Assembly (NCBI GenBank): GCA_963556195.1
Contig: OY744519.1
Span: 103,282,500 to 103,346,499, forward strand
Source: Sepiola atlantica
Lineage: Eukaryota; Mollusca; Cephalopoda; Sepiida; Sepiolidae
DNA length: 64,000 nt
Reading direction: 5' to 3'
The notes beneath the pieces are model-generated. The model saw only the letters and a list, made by a program, of their open reading frames with translations, did not search any database and was not told the DNA's origin. This document shows positions 53,254-64,000 of this stretch, piece after piece. Made by a program: the position numbers and the translations under genes. The stretch's first letter is position 1; every line of letters starts with the position of its first letter.

Positions 53254-53399
53254 ATCTCATTCGACTTTTAGTTTTTAATTTACCATTCTGACGTTTCCTC
53301 TCAGAGGGTCAGACGATAAGGCTTTAAGGTAATTTTAACAATTTTCCTTTTTTTTTTCCCCACTCGTCTGTTTCATTGATTATAATAATGCTTCCTCTA
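53238..53399 (-). repeat. Inverted repeat arm flanking a Penelope end, right
   Basis: Reverse complement of 52414-52572, with CTTTAAGG for CCTTAAGG-like small changes. It overlaps the last codons of the Penelope frame, so it belongs to the element. Confidence 0.8.
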
Positions 53400-53435
53400 A
53401 AATTGATCCTACGATTCTGTTGTACACGAAATTTA

Positions 53436-54399
<964 letters not shown>

Positions 54400-55620
54400 A
54401 AATACATCCACCATTGAATTTAATTTAGAGTGAAAGATTTCTTTCCAAATTCATTTAAGATGGCAGGGGTTGTCTTACTTGCTATTTGCTTTCTCGCTTC
54501 CCCTCACCACTTGAAATGGTTTCGTCAGGAAGATAGAAAAGGGCATGTGTTTTACTTACTAACTTTTATGCAACGGGATGGATTTATATTTATTTGTATA
54601 CAGATAAATACACATTGGTCTTTATTATAAAGTTGGGGATTATTAGCTTTTCACTACAACCTTTTTTTCCGACGCTGATCTCCAATATCTGAAATCAAGA
54701 GATGCATTCTTTCTGTCGAACTTGTAATCGTTCACTGGACACCACAAAACAGACTCCTCCAGCAATTTCATTTCAGACATCCGGTTATTATTTAGCTGTT
54801 TAAAGGCTTTAGCAGAGAGCTATGTTTACTAGCCAAATATAAACGAGCAGTTTGAAGAATAGATGAACACTTGTTCTAAATGTAGGTTACACAAAATATA
54901 AGTTAGCGAATAGAATGTGTGAGGTGAGATTTGATCACATCTGAAATTTAAGGCGGGGCCGTTTTGACAGGTTGTGATTTAGGAAAGTTGGTAGGTAAAT
55001 TATTAAAATAAACAGTTGTGTTTTGTTGTTAAAAAACAATGTGCAAAAATAAAACAGATTTTGATAAATATGGTGAGCTGATCAGAAGTGAGGGAGGTTT
55101 ACTTGATTTCTATAATTGAAGACGTTCTACGCTTTGTTCTCCCAACAGGCTTCATTAGGGAGCCCACTGACTATAGAAAAATGAGTGTGAAAGTAAGCAA
55201 TAAACGTTAAACAACATAAAATACCTTCGTTTTGAGTCTTTATTGTGCTGTAACCTGCTGGAGAAAATGATGCCAGAAATGACATGATGATTGATCACTT
55301 GACCATTTCCATGAAGCTGTCTATACTCTGTCCATACCCAGGTCCTTTCATCAAACTGTGTTGAAATCCGGTTTTCCTATTTCGATTGCAGTACTCGCTC
55401 ATGGGTTTATCCTTGAGAAGATGGAATTCAACAGATTGGATGTAATGTCTTTTAATTTTAAATTGTTGTTTTTTTTATTTTTGGTTAAAAATGCTGCTGC
55501 TTATTGACATGAACATTCTCGATAACTACTGTAAAATGCGATTCCTCCTCCACACCCAGTCATGATTTTCAAATTTTACAAACTTTTGGAAAAGAGTTTG
55601 TAAACAACGACCATTTTGAA
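54400..55620. other. Nothing coding recognised
   Basis: The minus strand near 55130 reads CTAATGAAGCCT and GCGTAGAACGTC, a faint class 2 ribozyme-like remnant. No gene is supported. Confidence 0.35.
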
Positions 55621-55629
55621 TGTTTACAT

Positions 55630-55860
55630 AATTCCTTTGCCTCACCACAAGGGCAAAGTTAGACCCACGGTTGGTTTTTAATATGGGGCATATCCAGCTT
55701 CCCTAAAAAAGGAACACTCTGGATGAAACAAAAATAAAAATTACCTCGTCAACAAGGATAGAAACAAAAATAAAAATTACCTCGTCAACAAGGATATCTC
55801 CTCCTCTGACTGAGGAAAGACCAGATACTACACTTTGAATTATTTATTTGCTATAAGGTA
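55630..55860 (+). repeat. Foldback-related repeat with U2-like word
   Basis: GCCTCACCACAAGGGCAAAG TTAGAC resembles the arm at 38864-38885, GGAACACTCTGGAT resembles 38702, and CCAGATACTACACTTTGAAT carries the U2-like word. A 33-bp tandem duplication (ACCTCGTCAACAAGGATA twice) lies at 55728-55795. It appears to be a truncated copy of the same family. Confidence 0.5.
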
Positions 55861-57650
55861 AAAAATATACTGTAAAACAATGTGGACTCCAACGACCATC
55901 AACCCCCAACGTTTGTGCTGTGGGTTTCTTTCTCTTTCATCTTCTTGTTATGGACGTGTCATCTCTCGTATTGGTGATCGCCGAGGGCACCTGCACTGGT
56001 TTACAAGTTGTGTTCAAAGCAAAAGCAAAAGCAGACTCACGCAATAAGAAAACACATTGTATTTTTTACTTGTTGGTAACGTGCGCGCGTGTGTGTGTAT
56101 CTTTGGGGCCCCACTGCTAGCGTCCACATCTGAGTTAAATTCCAGTCTTTCAAATTCAAATGACCTAACTGAGATCATTCGCCTGTCGAGGCAAGTCATT
56201 TTCCACTCAAAGTCATCTACTTGTCAGCTCATCTCATCATCTGCTCGACCCGATCTGCTACGTCTCTTCAAACAACTCTGACTCGCCTTACTCTCTGGGT
56301 CTACTCCAATCTAATCTAAGCCGAACTCTGACTGACCCTCATCTGTTCCGTCTCCTCAATATATCTACTTTTGACCGGAAATCCTAGATGTCACTCTTAG
56401 CTGGTCAGCAGAACTGGCTACATCCGCCTTTTTTTATCAGTTCACTGTCTCCATCACCCTCCGGCCATCCCGTCTAGGGAGTTCAATAGATTGGCCAGCC
56501 TCTCCATTATCGCCCACTTATCTTACTTCCTCATCTTTTTTTCTATTGTGAATTATTTCCTAACTTAACATTTTTCAGGGTCTGGGCTATTCATAGTATC
56601 ACAATACATTGTAACAAATTAGGCACAAGGCCATCAAAAGTGTGGGAAATATGGAGGTCGTTGTTCATCCTTAGTTTAAAGTAACAAAATTGACGATGCC
56701 ACTTCTGGCTTGAGTCATTTCAGTCACCACAATACCACATTTATCCTAGGGGCCATCCTACTTAAAATATCCCCAAATTTATTTAATATTTTGAAAATTT
56801 TATTTTTTATAAATATATCTATATACAAATTCATTGGCAGTGGGAAGTGGGGCTAGCCCGAAGGCCAGAAGTTAAAAAACAAATTAAAATAGGAATTGGC
56901 AAGAAAAGATAACTCAATCAGATCGATTCTGATTTAGTCTTTAAAATGTCCGATTTGAAAATTTGTAAAGTTTAAAAATCTTCAATTAAAAAACAAACTT
57001 ACTAAGACTTGATAGTTAACTTGAAGTGGTTAGTTCTGAAAGAAACTATCATTTCTTAGCGACTAGTTTTGCCTGTTTTTCGAAACGGTGACAAGTCAAA
57101 TTAGTTCACCGTGCAAATTATTCTTGTGCTTTCCTTTGATATGCTTTTTTCGGGACTCGGGCTGTTAAATAAATCTCTAAAAATCAAAAATCGATCACCC
57201 TAGTGACCGGCCCCTTCAACAATATAAAATTAGAATTGTATTTACTATAGTTACCGAAGAGTGTTATGTCCTGATGTATGGAAAAGAAAGACTAAGAGGT
57301 ACTAACTTCTACAGAATTTGAACCGAACTGATTTTATTTTTAACCATAACCCTAACCCTAACCCAACACTAAACTAACCCTAACCTAAGTTTTAAGTTTA
57401 GTTCGGCAAAAGTGGGTTTGGTTCGGTTCAAATTCTATAGAAGCACCGACTAAAAAAACGAAACCTGTATGATGTTGTAATCTTTTAGGGTCAACATGGA
57501 TTGACATTAGCAAGCACGAAAAGCAAGACGAATAAATTCCGACTTTCGTTTCCAGTCTTGTTGTAGCTTTCATTTTTTCTTTCTTTTTGTCCTTCTTTAA
57601 ATTTGTTTATATATTTTTTCCTTCCTTCATTTTCTTTTTTCATAATTAGT
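55861..57650. other. Nothing coding recognised; repeat copy at 56605-56850
   Basis: AACAAATTAGGCACAAGGCC and ATCAAAAGTGTGG at 56612 and GGGGCCATCCTACTTAAAAT at 56752 match 13620-13790. AACCCTAACCCTAACCC-like words at 57345-57390 are short telomere-like runs. 56150-56560 is CT-rich. Confidence 0.4.
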
Positions 57651-57987
57651 ATTTGAATGTCAAGGCTTTCCATGTCATCTTTACTAGTTGCTGTTTTTAA
57701 GGTCATGACTCCGAGGATATGCAACATTTTAAGACTGATCAATTTCAACAAGATGTTTACAACAACAACAACAACGCATATTATTTTGGGCGCAATTACG
57801 TTAATACCGACTGTACTTGTTACAACCAAGAAAATGAGAAACAGACAAAAATACGAGAATGGCAATATCAAAGATATAAATATGTGACTGTTAAGAAGAG
57901 TTCGTGATTCAATGAGTCGACAGGAATGATGATGGAGCAATTGATGGCTGTTGTGATCATGATGGCTGAAGTATTCTTTGGTCTTTT

Positions 57988-58066
57988 TCACTGGGTGCTG
58001 TTGCCTTTGATGTAGCTGCCGTAAAACTTGGGCTGGCCGGAGAAAAAGCTGCAGATGTGTTGTTGT

Positions 58067-58116
<50 letters not shown>

Positions 58117-58590
58117 GGCAATCATTGTTGACGAGTTGTAGAACGGGCGAAATTGCTGCTGCTGACTGTCGTCGTCATGATAGTAGTGAAAATGCTGGAC
58201 CATCCGGCAGGGATTCGAGGAGAAAAAGGCTGTTGCTGCTGCTGACTGTCGTCCTCGTTGTAGTGCTGAGATGGCACCGTAAGGTCTAGCAAGGATTTGT
58301 GAAGAGGTGTGGTTCATGAAAATGAAGGAAATGGCGTCTCATCGGGTGTCGAGGCCAGGGGTCAAGTCCTCCGAATGAGCAGCTGAGTGAAGAGACGCAC
58401 CCTTTACATACTGATTGGCTAGCTGCTGCTGATACAACACTGATAATATCTGATTGGTCGGCTTCAGTGACGATATGTGCAGAGAGGATGAAATTGTCTT
58501 TGTTTCTGTCACACGGGCTAACGTGTTCAAGGATTAAACATTTGGTTTTGTCAGGAGTGGCGAGTCGTAAAATAGGGTCGGCACGCATAT
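57988..58590 (-). other. Open frames with polyhistidine from an (ATG)n repeat
   Basis: A 109-codon minus frame contains 16 histidines and glutamine runs encoded by the triplet repeat at 58065-58115, and a second 100-codon frame overlaps its start. GCTGCTGCTGACTGTCGTC recurs at 58155 and 58235. There is no family resemblance or splice context. It may be part of an LTR or an untranslated region. Confidence 0.25.
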
Positions 58591-58734
58591 TGTACGCACA
58601 TTACATTGCCAGTTTAATCATCACTGTATGCCTGTGGTTGGATTAATGAACAAAACGTTAATAAATAATGAGACTTTAATATTAAAAACAAGAACATAAG
58701 TCAGCCGTGAGACTGCATACCTCTGCCTGATAAT

Positions 58735-59120
58735 AGTGTGATGATTATGGAAGAGAAACCTGGTGAGTGAAGGTTGAGGATATGCGTTGCATGGAGAGAA
58801 ATGATATGAGAATGACACAATGAATGTGTAATGTGAGTCGTAAAGGCAGCCTTAGTTCTGATGACCTCAGAAGAAGATTATATCTGAACAGTATAGGGAG
58901 ATGTGTGCAGAAGAGTAAGTAGACTTCGGTGGTATGACCATGTTAAAAAAATGGATGAGAGTTCTTGGGTTAGTAGATGTAGAACAGTTAAGGTAGCAGG
59001 TCCAGTTCACAGGGTAAGGCCAAGGAAAACATGAGAGGGAGTGATAAAAATGGACTTCAGAGAAAGAGGGATAAATAAAACCGTCCAAGGCATGGCAGCA
59101 TGTAAAACGGATGTTAAAAC

Positions 59121-59182
<62 letters not shown>
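58735..59182 (+). mobile_element. RTE-like LINE 3-prime end with (ATG)n tail
   Basis: GAACAGTATAGGGAGATGTG, the broken GHVKKMDESS-type segment near 58940 and the end GGCAGCATGTAAAACGGATG match fragments at 8209 and 9382. It finishes in (GAT)n at 59118-59180, the microsatellite tail usual for RTE elements. No intact frame. Confidence 0.75.
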
Positions 59183-59334
59183 AAAAGATTGAAAATTTTG
59201 GAAGCTATTTACTTCTAATAATTTTATAAATAGAGATTGTCTTAGAAAAGTTAGTTGATTTCATAACATTCGGTTCATTCAATAATTTAATAACCAAACG
59301 ATACTGTAATAATTAAATTTAACTTAAGTCAATT

Positions 59335-59450
59335 TCTTAAAGTCGTCCAACACATGCCATCATATGAAACAGACGTTAAACCGATGATTATAATGATGAT
59401 GATGATGACGATAACGATGATGATAATGATGATGATGATGATGATGATTA
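59335..59450 (+). mobile_element. RTE tail fragment with (ATG)n
   Basis: GTCCAACACATGCCATCATA, then ACAGACGTTAAACCGATGAT and an ATG-rich run repeat the last 40 bases and tail of the element. Only the extreme 3-prime end is present, typical of heavy 5-prime truncation. Confidence 0.65.
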
Positions 59451-60650
59451 GACTCCTTGTAAAATGTTACTTGAGAAAAGTTGTTTCGTCCGTGAACAGA
59501 CAGACAGAGACATCACTTTTTTTTTATTATAGATTTTATTTGTACACCAAATGATATCAAATGGATTCACATCAATTCCGATGAGAAAAAAATTACTTGT
59601 TTTCTTGGCATTTCTTGTCAACAATTGAACTGAATAAATAGGCCACTAAAATCGATTTGGAAATCGAACTGATTTTTTTTATTTCCATCGACATTTTGTT
59701 TTTTGTTTTTTTGTAGTTTTTGGTTTATTTCGCTTTCTGATTTGTTCAATTCGATTTTATTGATATTTTTCTCTTTAAAAAGAAAACTTCCACCTCATCG
59801 TTTATTGAGTTCGTTCTGTCCTTTTTCTTTTGATGAAAGTCGTTAAGTAACATCTCTATCTATATATGAAGTCAGATTCGTGTATATGTTTATATATTTG
59901 TTGTTATATCTGTTTTATATGTTGGCGTGTGTTGGACAAAAAGTATACCATATCTATTTATATAAAGTTAGGTATGTTTATATGTTTATATATTTGTATA
60001 CATAGGGTTCACTCCTAAATAATTAACCGATAATTATGAATTTTGGAACACAGCTGGACGTAAGGGATCCAAATGTGGGCTATATTTAGTTAAATTAAGT
60101 TTTATGCATAGGGGTTAAAAAGCGAGTAGAAGCTATTTGTAAAAATTTAGATTCTTCCGATTTTTATGAAATTAAGATTTCATAAAAATCGGAAGTATCT
60201 AATAGTTATCTGACATCAATTAATAAATATTCCTAAAATTTCAGTTTCTTTGGAGTATTTTAAAGGGTTTTTAGAGGACATAATATGGGCACAACCTCCT
60301 ATTTGAAAATTCAAATATTTCAGATTTGCATTGAATTTGATCCATAGTCATTATACACCAATTAAACAAAATTCCATGAATTTCAATTTTTTCTTAAGAT
60401 CTCTTAACCTTAAGCCTTAGATTTTAGACATTTTTTTTAACCAAAATTCTGTACTGGATTTTGATCAAACTTAGAATAAGGATTCTAAACATACATTTAG
60501 TATTATTATTGATATTAATCTTCGTGACGGGAGATAAAAGTGGTGCAAAACTGTTCTGTTCAGGAAATTTATTTTATCCGTCCTGGGACGGGTATTGTTC
60601 TAGTTTATTATATGTACTCACAAAAATATGTGACCAGTGGTAGCATATTT
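59451..60650. other. No gene; repeat remnants and one hairpin
   Basis: 59870-60120 resembles the repeat units of 22333-22990 (AATTATGAATTTTGGAACAC). CCGTCCTGGGACGGGTATTG at 60579 echoes CTATCCTGGGACGGATATTC at 23001. No coding frame is supported. Confidence 0.4.
60154..60195. repeat. Perfect 19-bp hairpin
   Basis: CTTCCGATTTTTATGAAAT pairs exactly with ATTTCATAAAAATCGGAAG across TAAG. Same size class as the hairpins at 31230 and 37688, with a 4-base loop. Confidence 0.7.
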
Positions 60651-60654
60651 TTGC

Positions 60655-60965
60655 TAGCCTGGGAGGATGGTATCATGAAGAACGAACATATACTACACTG
60701 CCCCCCAAAGAAGGAGTTAATGCCCGGGAAGATAGTATCATAATAACAAAACATATATTAAATCCCCCCCCCCCCGCCGAGGTAATGCCTGGGAAGATGG
60801 TATCATGATGAACAAACATATACTACACTGACCCTAAAAAAAAAAGTTAATGTTTTGGTGGATTAGATGGTATCATGACAACTGAGCAGATACTACACTA
60901 CCCCCAAGGAGAAAGTAATGCCTGGGAGGATGGCCTCATGACAAGAGAACATATACATCTAAATC
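60655..60965 (-). repeat. 65-bp satellite with U2-like segment, cluster 2
   Basis: Five units of GCCTGGGAGGATGGTATCAT, a 10-base variable part, GAxCAxATACTACACT and CCCCCAAxGGAGxxAGTAAT. It is in the opposite orientation to 13878-14335. The unit at 60885-60900 (GAGCAGATACTACACT) is 15 of 16 identical to the complement of the U2 snRNA segment. Confidence 0.7.
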
Positions 60966-61062
60966 CCCTGAATTGAGCATTAAACATATATTATAATAGG
61001 ACAATAGGCTGAAATAGTATAGTTTCGGCTTCAGACAGATACCAATTCACCATTAATAATAG

Positions 61063-61095
61063 ACTAGCAGAGTTACCCGGCGTTGCTCGGGTTAG
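61063..61095 (+). repeat. Short TACCCGG...CTCGGG repeat, second copy
   Basis: GACTAGCAGAGTTACCCGGC GTTGCTCGGG is related to 13166-13197 and lies about 100 bases from satellite cluster 2. Confidence 0.55.
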
Positions 61096-61147
61096 AGTGT
61101 GTGATAACATCATATGCAACATCATATTAAAGAGAGTTTACTTGAAC

Positions 61148-61205
61148 AGCAACCTTGATGTTGTCAGCTAGATATCTTACCCACTAAGCTATTCGGATAT
61201 ATGTT
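61148..61205 (-). pseudogene. Weak tRNA-like sequence
   Basis: On the minus strand GAATAGCTTAGTGGGTAAGA (A-box-like) is followed by GGTTGCTGTTCAAGT (degenerate B-box). A SINE head is plausible, but no target duplication or full cloverleaf was found. Confidence 0.35.
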
Positions 61206-61774
61206 AATACTCTTAAACTAACGTTTATAAATAGATTGATTTCATTGTGTAACATGTTAGAAAAGTGTCATTAGCTTCTTTAAGATGCAGCTAAAGACAC
61301 ATAACTACTTCCATTATGTTCACATGTAAATTGTACATGTGAATCAAGGGAGGCGCGATAGCGCTCTATCCCTTAATAGACTTAAAAAACGACCTATGCT
61401 AGAAATCTCATTTCTTTGATCAGTCATAACTCAAAAACCAATAAACCAAATTAGTTAAAACTTTGCACAAAATTTTCATTTGATAGGTTCTATAAGTGTT
61501 CAGAATTTCAGCATCATTAGTCAAGGCAACCCAGAGATCCAGAAAGGTCAGGAGTGATTTTGTGTTATGCGTGTGTACGTACGGACGTGTGTGCCACCCT
61601 GTATCTCATCAACTATTTGATGGATTCAGCTGATTTTTGGCAGAGATAGAGGTTCTAGGGTCTAGTTGATGGCATTTTAATTTCAGTTTACCATATACCT
61701 TAGTTTTCCAGAAAATTAAAAAAAAACTTAAAAATTACCATTGTCTTGAGGCATAGCCTTTACAAATGTAGTGA

Positions 61775-62171
61775 CATTCCATGATAAATGCCAGTATACT
61801 GAAATCATATGCCCTTAATAGGGTTAAGATGAAAATTCATATACACTAAATGTACAAAAGCAATGAAAATTCCCAAATTTTTACACTTTTATTGTCATTA
61901 AGGGTATGACTACATATCAACCAAACCATTTCATTATTACATCACTACAGTATAAATATCTATGCATGAGTGGATGAAGTGTGTGAGGTGCGCTGAAGAA
62001 AAATTCCTACCAGTAAAATACATAGCCCTGTTGTGCTCGCATACCCTTAATGACAATAAAAGTGTAAACATTTGGGAATTTCCTTGCTTTTGTACATTTA
62101 GTGTATATGAATTTTCATCTTAACCCTATTAAGGGCATATGATTTCAGTATACTGGCATTTATCATGGAAT
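61775..62171. mobile_element. Palindromic MITE-like element, 400 bp
   Basis: Arm 61775-61908 and arm 62040-62171 are reverse complements over about 133 bases, from ATTCCATGATAAATGCCAGT at the outer end to CATTAAGGGTATG at the inner end. A 130-base unrelated spacer lies between. No reading frame. This is the form of a fold-back or non-autonomous DNA element. Flanking target duplication is not evident. Confidence 0.8.
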
Positions 62172-62247
62172 ACACTTATATTTAAGGTACACTCTGTAGT
62201 ACGTCTTCGTTTTTAGGGACAGACATACACACAGACAGAGTGGTGTT

Positions 62248-62251
<4 letters not shown>

Positions 62252-62346
<95 letters not shown>

Positions 62347-62374
62347 TCTAGGTATATATAGAGCAATAAAGAGA

Positions 62375-62420
<46 letters not shown>
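62252..62420. repeat. (TA)n(GA)n compound microsatellites
   Basis: TA run (62252-62306), GA run (62307-62344) and a second GA run (62371-62419). ORFs here are repeat translations. Confidence 0.95.
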
Positions 62421-62422
<2 letters not shown>

Positions 62423-63760
62423 TTATGTACTAAATATACCAAAATTCTTCATTTACATTTTATTATATTAAAAAAAGGAAAAATATATTCTGTGATTTCA
62501 TATAATTTTATTTAAAAATAACCGAGAGGGGGGGGGGGTAAGATCGAAACTGTACACTCGATGTTTTCAGTCTGATACTTCCTAACTAAATAATTCAGAC
62601 ATTTGTTAAGTTGACTTAAAATAACACTCATAAGAAAAATCGAATATACATATTTGAAGTTTTAAAGGGGTTCTGTTCCCATGGGTTACTTAAAAGTGGG
62701 AGCATCTAGATATTCGACACATAGAGAGTAACGTAGAGATTCGGGCCTACTTACATTGTTTTCCCCCGGAGAATCTAATACATATGATATGGATTTCATC
62801 AAAATAAGATATATTTGAAGTTTTAAAGGTGGTTCGGCCCCTATATCTTCCTTTGGTTAGGAGGGCATTTAGAGATTTGAGATCACTTTCATTGTCTTCC
62901 CCAGAAAAGTTTATACATAGAATTTAAATTTTATAGAAATAGAACATATTTGAAGTTTTAAGGGTATTATCCCCTCATAGCCTCCTTACAGGTTCACTTA
63001 GAGATGCGGGAATGCTTCCATCGTCTTCCCTGGTAAATTTTACACAAGAATACACTTTTAGATTTTATGTACATTCTCTAACCTTTCTTTCTCTATGGAA
63101 CACACAAACACTTGCACACAGACATTGAGTTTTATATATACAGAGAGAGAAGATATAGAATATATACATAGATCTAGATATATAAAGAACTATAAAGGTC
63201 AGAGAGAGAAAGAGAGAGAGAGAGAGAAGGGCAGACAGACAAACAGACAAACAGACAGAGAGGCATTATGTACTAAATATACCAAAATTCTTCACTTAAA
63301 TTTTATTATATTAAAAAAAAAAAGGAAAAATGATTCCTTGATTTAATTTGAAAAACATCGGGCAGTAGAATCGAAACTGCCCATTTGATGTTTCCAGTCT
63401 GAGATTTTCCTAACTGAACAATTCTGACATTCGTTAAGTTGACTTTTGAAATAACACTCATAAGAAAAATCGGATGTATGTATTTGAAGTTTTAAGAGGG
63501 TTTAGTCCCCATGGGTCACTTAGAGGTGGGTGCACATAGATATTCGACACATAGAAGGTAATGTAGTGATTCGTGACCACTTACATTGTCTTCCCTGGAT
63601 AATTTAATACATATAATATAAATTTCATCAACACTTCCATTGTCTTCCCCGGTAAATTTTACATAAGAATACACTTTTAGATTTTATGTAGATTCTCTAA
63701 CCTTTCTTTATATAGGAAACACACAAACACACACACAGGCATTGAGTTTTATATATTAAG
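62420..63760 (+). repeat. Large tandem duplication with inner subrepeats
   Basis: GTACTAAATATACCAAAATT begins each of two copies (62427 and 63269), and both end with AACCTTTCTTT, ACACACAAACAC and CATTGAGTTTTATATAT. Copy 2 lacks about 290 bases of the middle. Inside, TTTGAAGTTTTAA followed by GGGTTxxGTCCCCATGGG T-like sequence recurs near 62656, 62816, 62950 and 63483, each with a TTCCCCxGxxAATTT block. A (GA)n/(ACAG)n run separates the copies. Confidence 0.75.
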
Positions 63761-63762
63761 AT

Positions 63763-64000
63763 TACAAGCAGGCAGCACCAGCGTTAGCCGGGAATAAATG
63801 AAGATCCCTGCTCCCAATCATGAACCTCATATTAAAATTAAAATTCCTTTGCTCTGTTTATGGATCTCCAATGTGGACACAAACCCCATGTTATTATTGT
63901 AAAAAAAACCCTTATAAAATAACAACTAACATTATTTATGCCAACTTGTTCAAAGATTTGCTGAAACTTATATATATTTTCCCCAGAGATGATGTAGTTT
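63763..64000. other. Window edge, start of another repeat
   Basis: ACAAGCAGGCAGCACCAGCG TTAGCCGGG is a diverged form of the TACCCGG...CCCGGG repeat. Nothing else is recognised to the end. Confidence 0.35.

Noticed and set aside
57340..57395. Telomere or chromosome end
   Set aside because: Only two or three CCCTAA units with errors, inside ordinary sequence; likewise at 33772.
57988..58317. Polyhistidine protein
   Set aside because: The histidines come from an (ATG)n microsatellite on the other strand; no splice or family support.

Overview
This 64-kb window is AT-rich, intron-bearing animal DNA dominated by transposable elements and simple repeats. There is no bacterial-style gene organisation. 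Long (TA)n, (CT)n(TA)n and (ATG)n tracts, many Penelope-like fragments with GIY-YIG endonuclease domains, RTE-like and CR1/Jockey-like LINE ends, a BEL/Pao retrotransposon and a PIF/Harbinger transposase together suggest a lophotrochozoan, most likely a mollusc and possibly a cephalopod. That placement is an impression from repeat style, not a proof.

Host gene. The only convincing host gene runs on the + strand from at least 5.95 kb, perhaps 1.79 kb, to 21.56 kb. It is the 3-prime part of a split gene. Exons at 5952-6021, 10819-10901 and 21039-21556 have matching splice phases and read as one coiled-coil-like, lysine/leucine-rich protein ending in a stop, with a poly(A) signal at 21758. I do not recognise the protein. 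The left third of the window is therefore mostly intron filled with repeats.

Region by region. 0-21 kb: introns with Penelope fragments (2.5 kb, 15.8 kb), hammerhead-type ribozyme motifs (5.2, 5.6, 15.0 kb), two tandem RTE-like LINE copies (8.2-10.3 kb, one split by another LINE), a tRNA-headed SINE with a 13-bp target duplication (11.9 kb), and a 65-bp satellite carrying a U2 snRNA-like segment (13.9-14.3 kb). 21-31 kb: simple repeats, a GC-rich low-repeat island (23.1-24.3 kb), LINE ends and a minisatellite (30.1-30.5 kb). 32-36 kb: two LTR-like blocks; the better one (34.98-36.09 kb) is flanked by a 4-bp duplication and carries a nested SINE-like insertion whose head is U2 snRNA sequence, with an exact 12-bp duplication. 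36-44 kb: LINE reverse-transcriptase remnants, then a large foldback element whose right arm is split by a BEL/Pao element (two 488-bp LTRs; RNase H, integrase and a C-terminal PHD finger; gag and RT missing). 45-54 kb: LINE ends, a dead Harbinger transposase with a GC-AG intron, three Penelope-end motifs, a Penelope C-terminus between inverted repeats, and almost 1 kb of TA/TACATA repeat. 54-64 kb: mostly unrecognised sequence, a third RTE end, the U2-like satellite in opposite orientation, a 400-bp palindromic MITE-like element and a degenerate large duplication.

The genes do not form a pathway. The story is layered insertion: elements landed inside older elements, and several duplications let the order be read directly. 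The most unusual theme is repeated use of a short stretch of U2 snRNA (the branch-site-recognition segment) in a SINE, a satellite and a foldback element. The second is the number of Penelope-associated hammerhead-type motifs.
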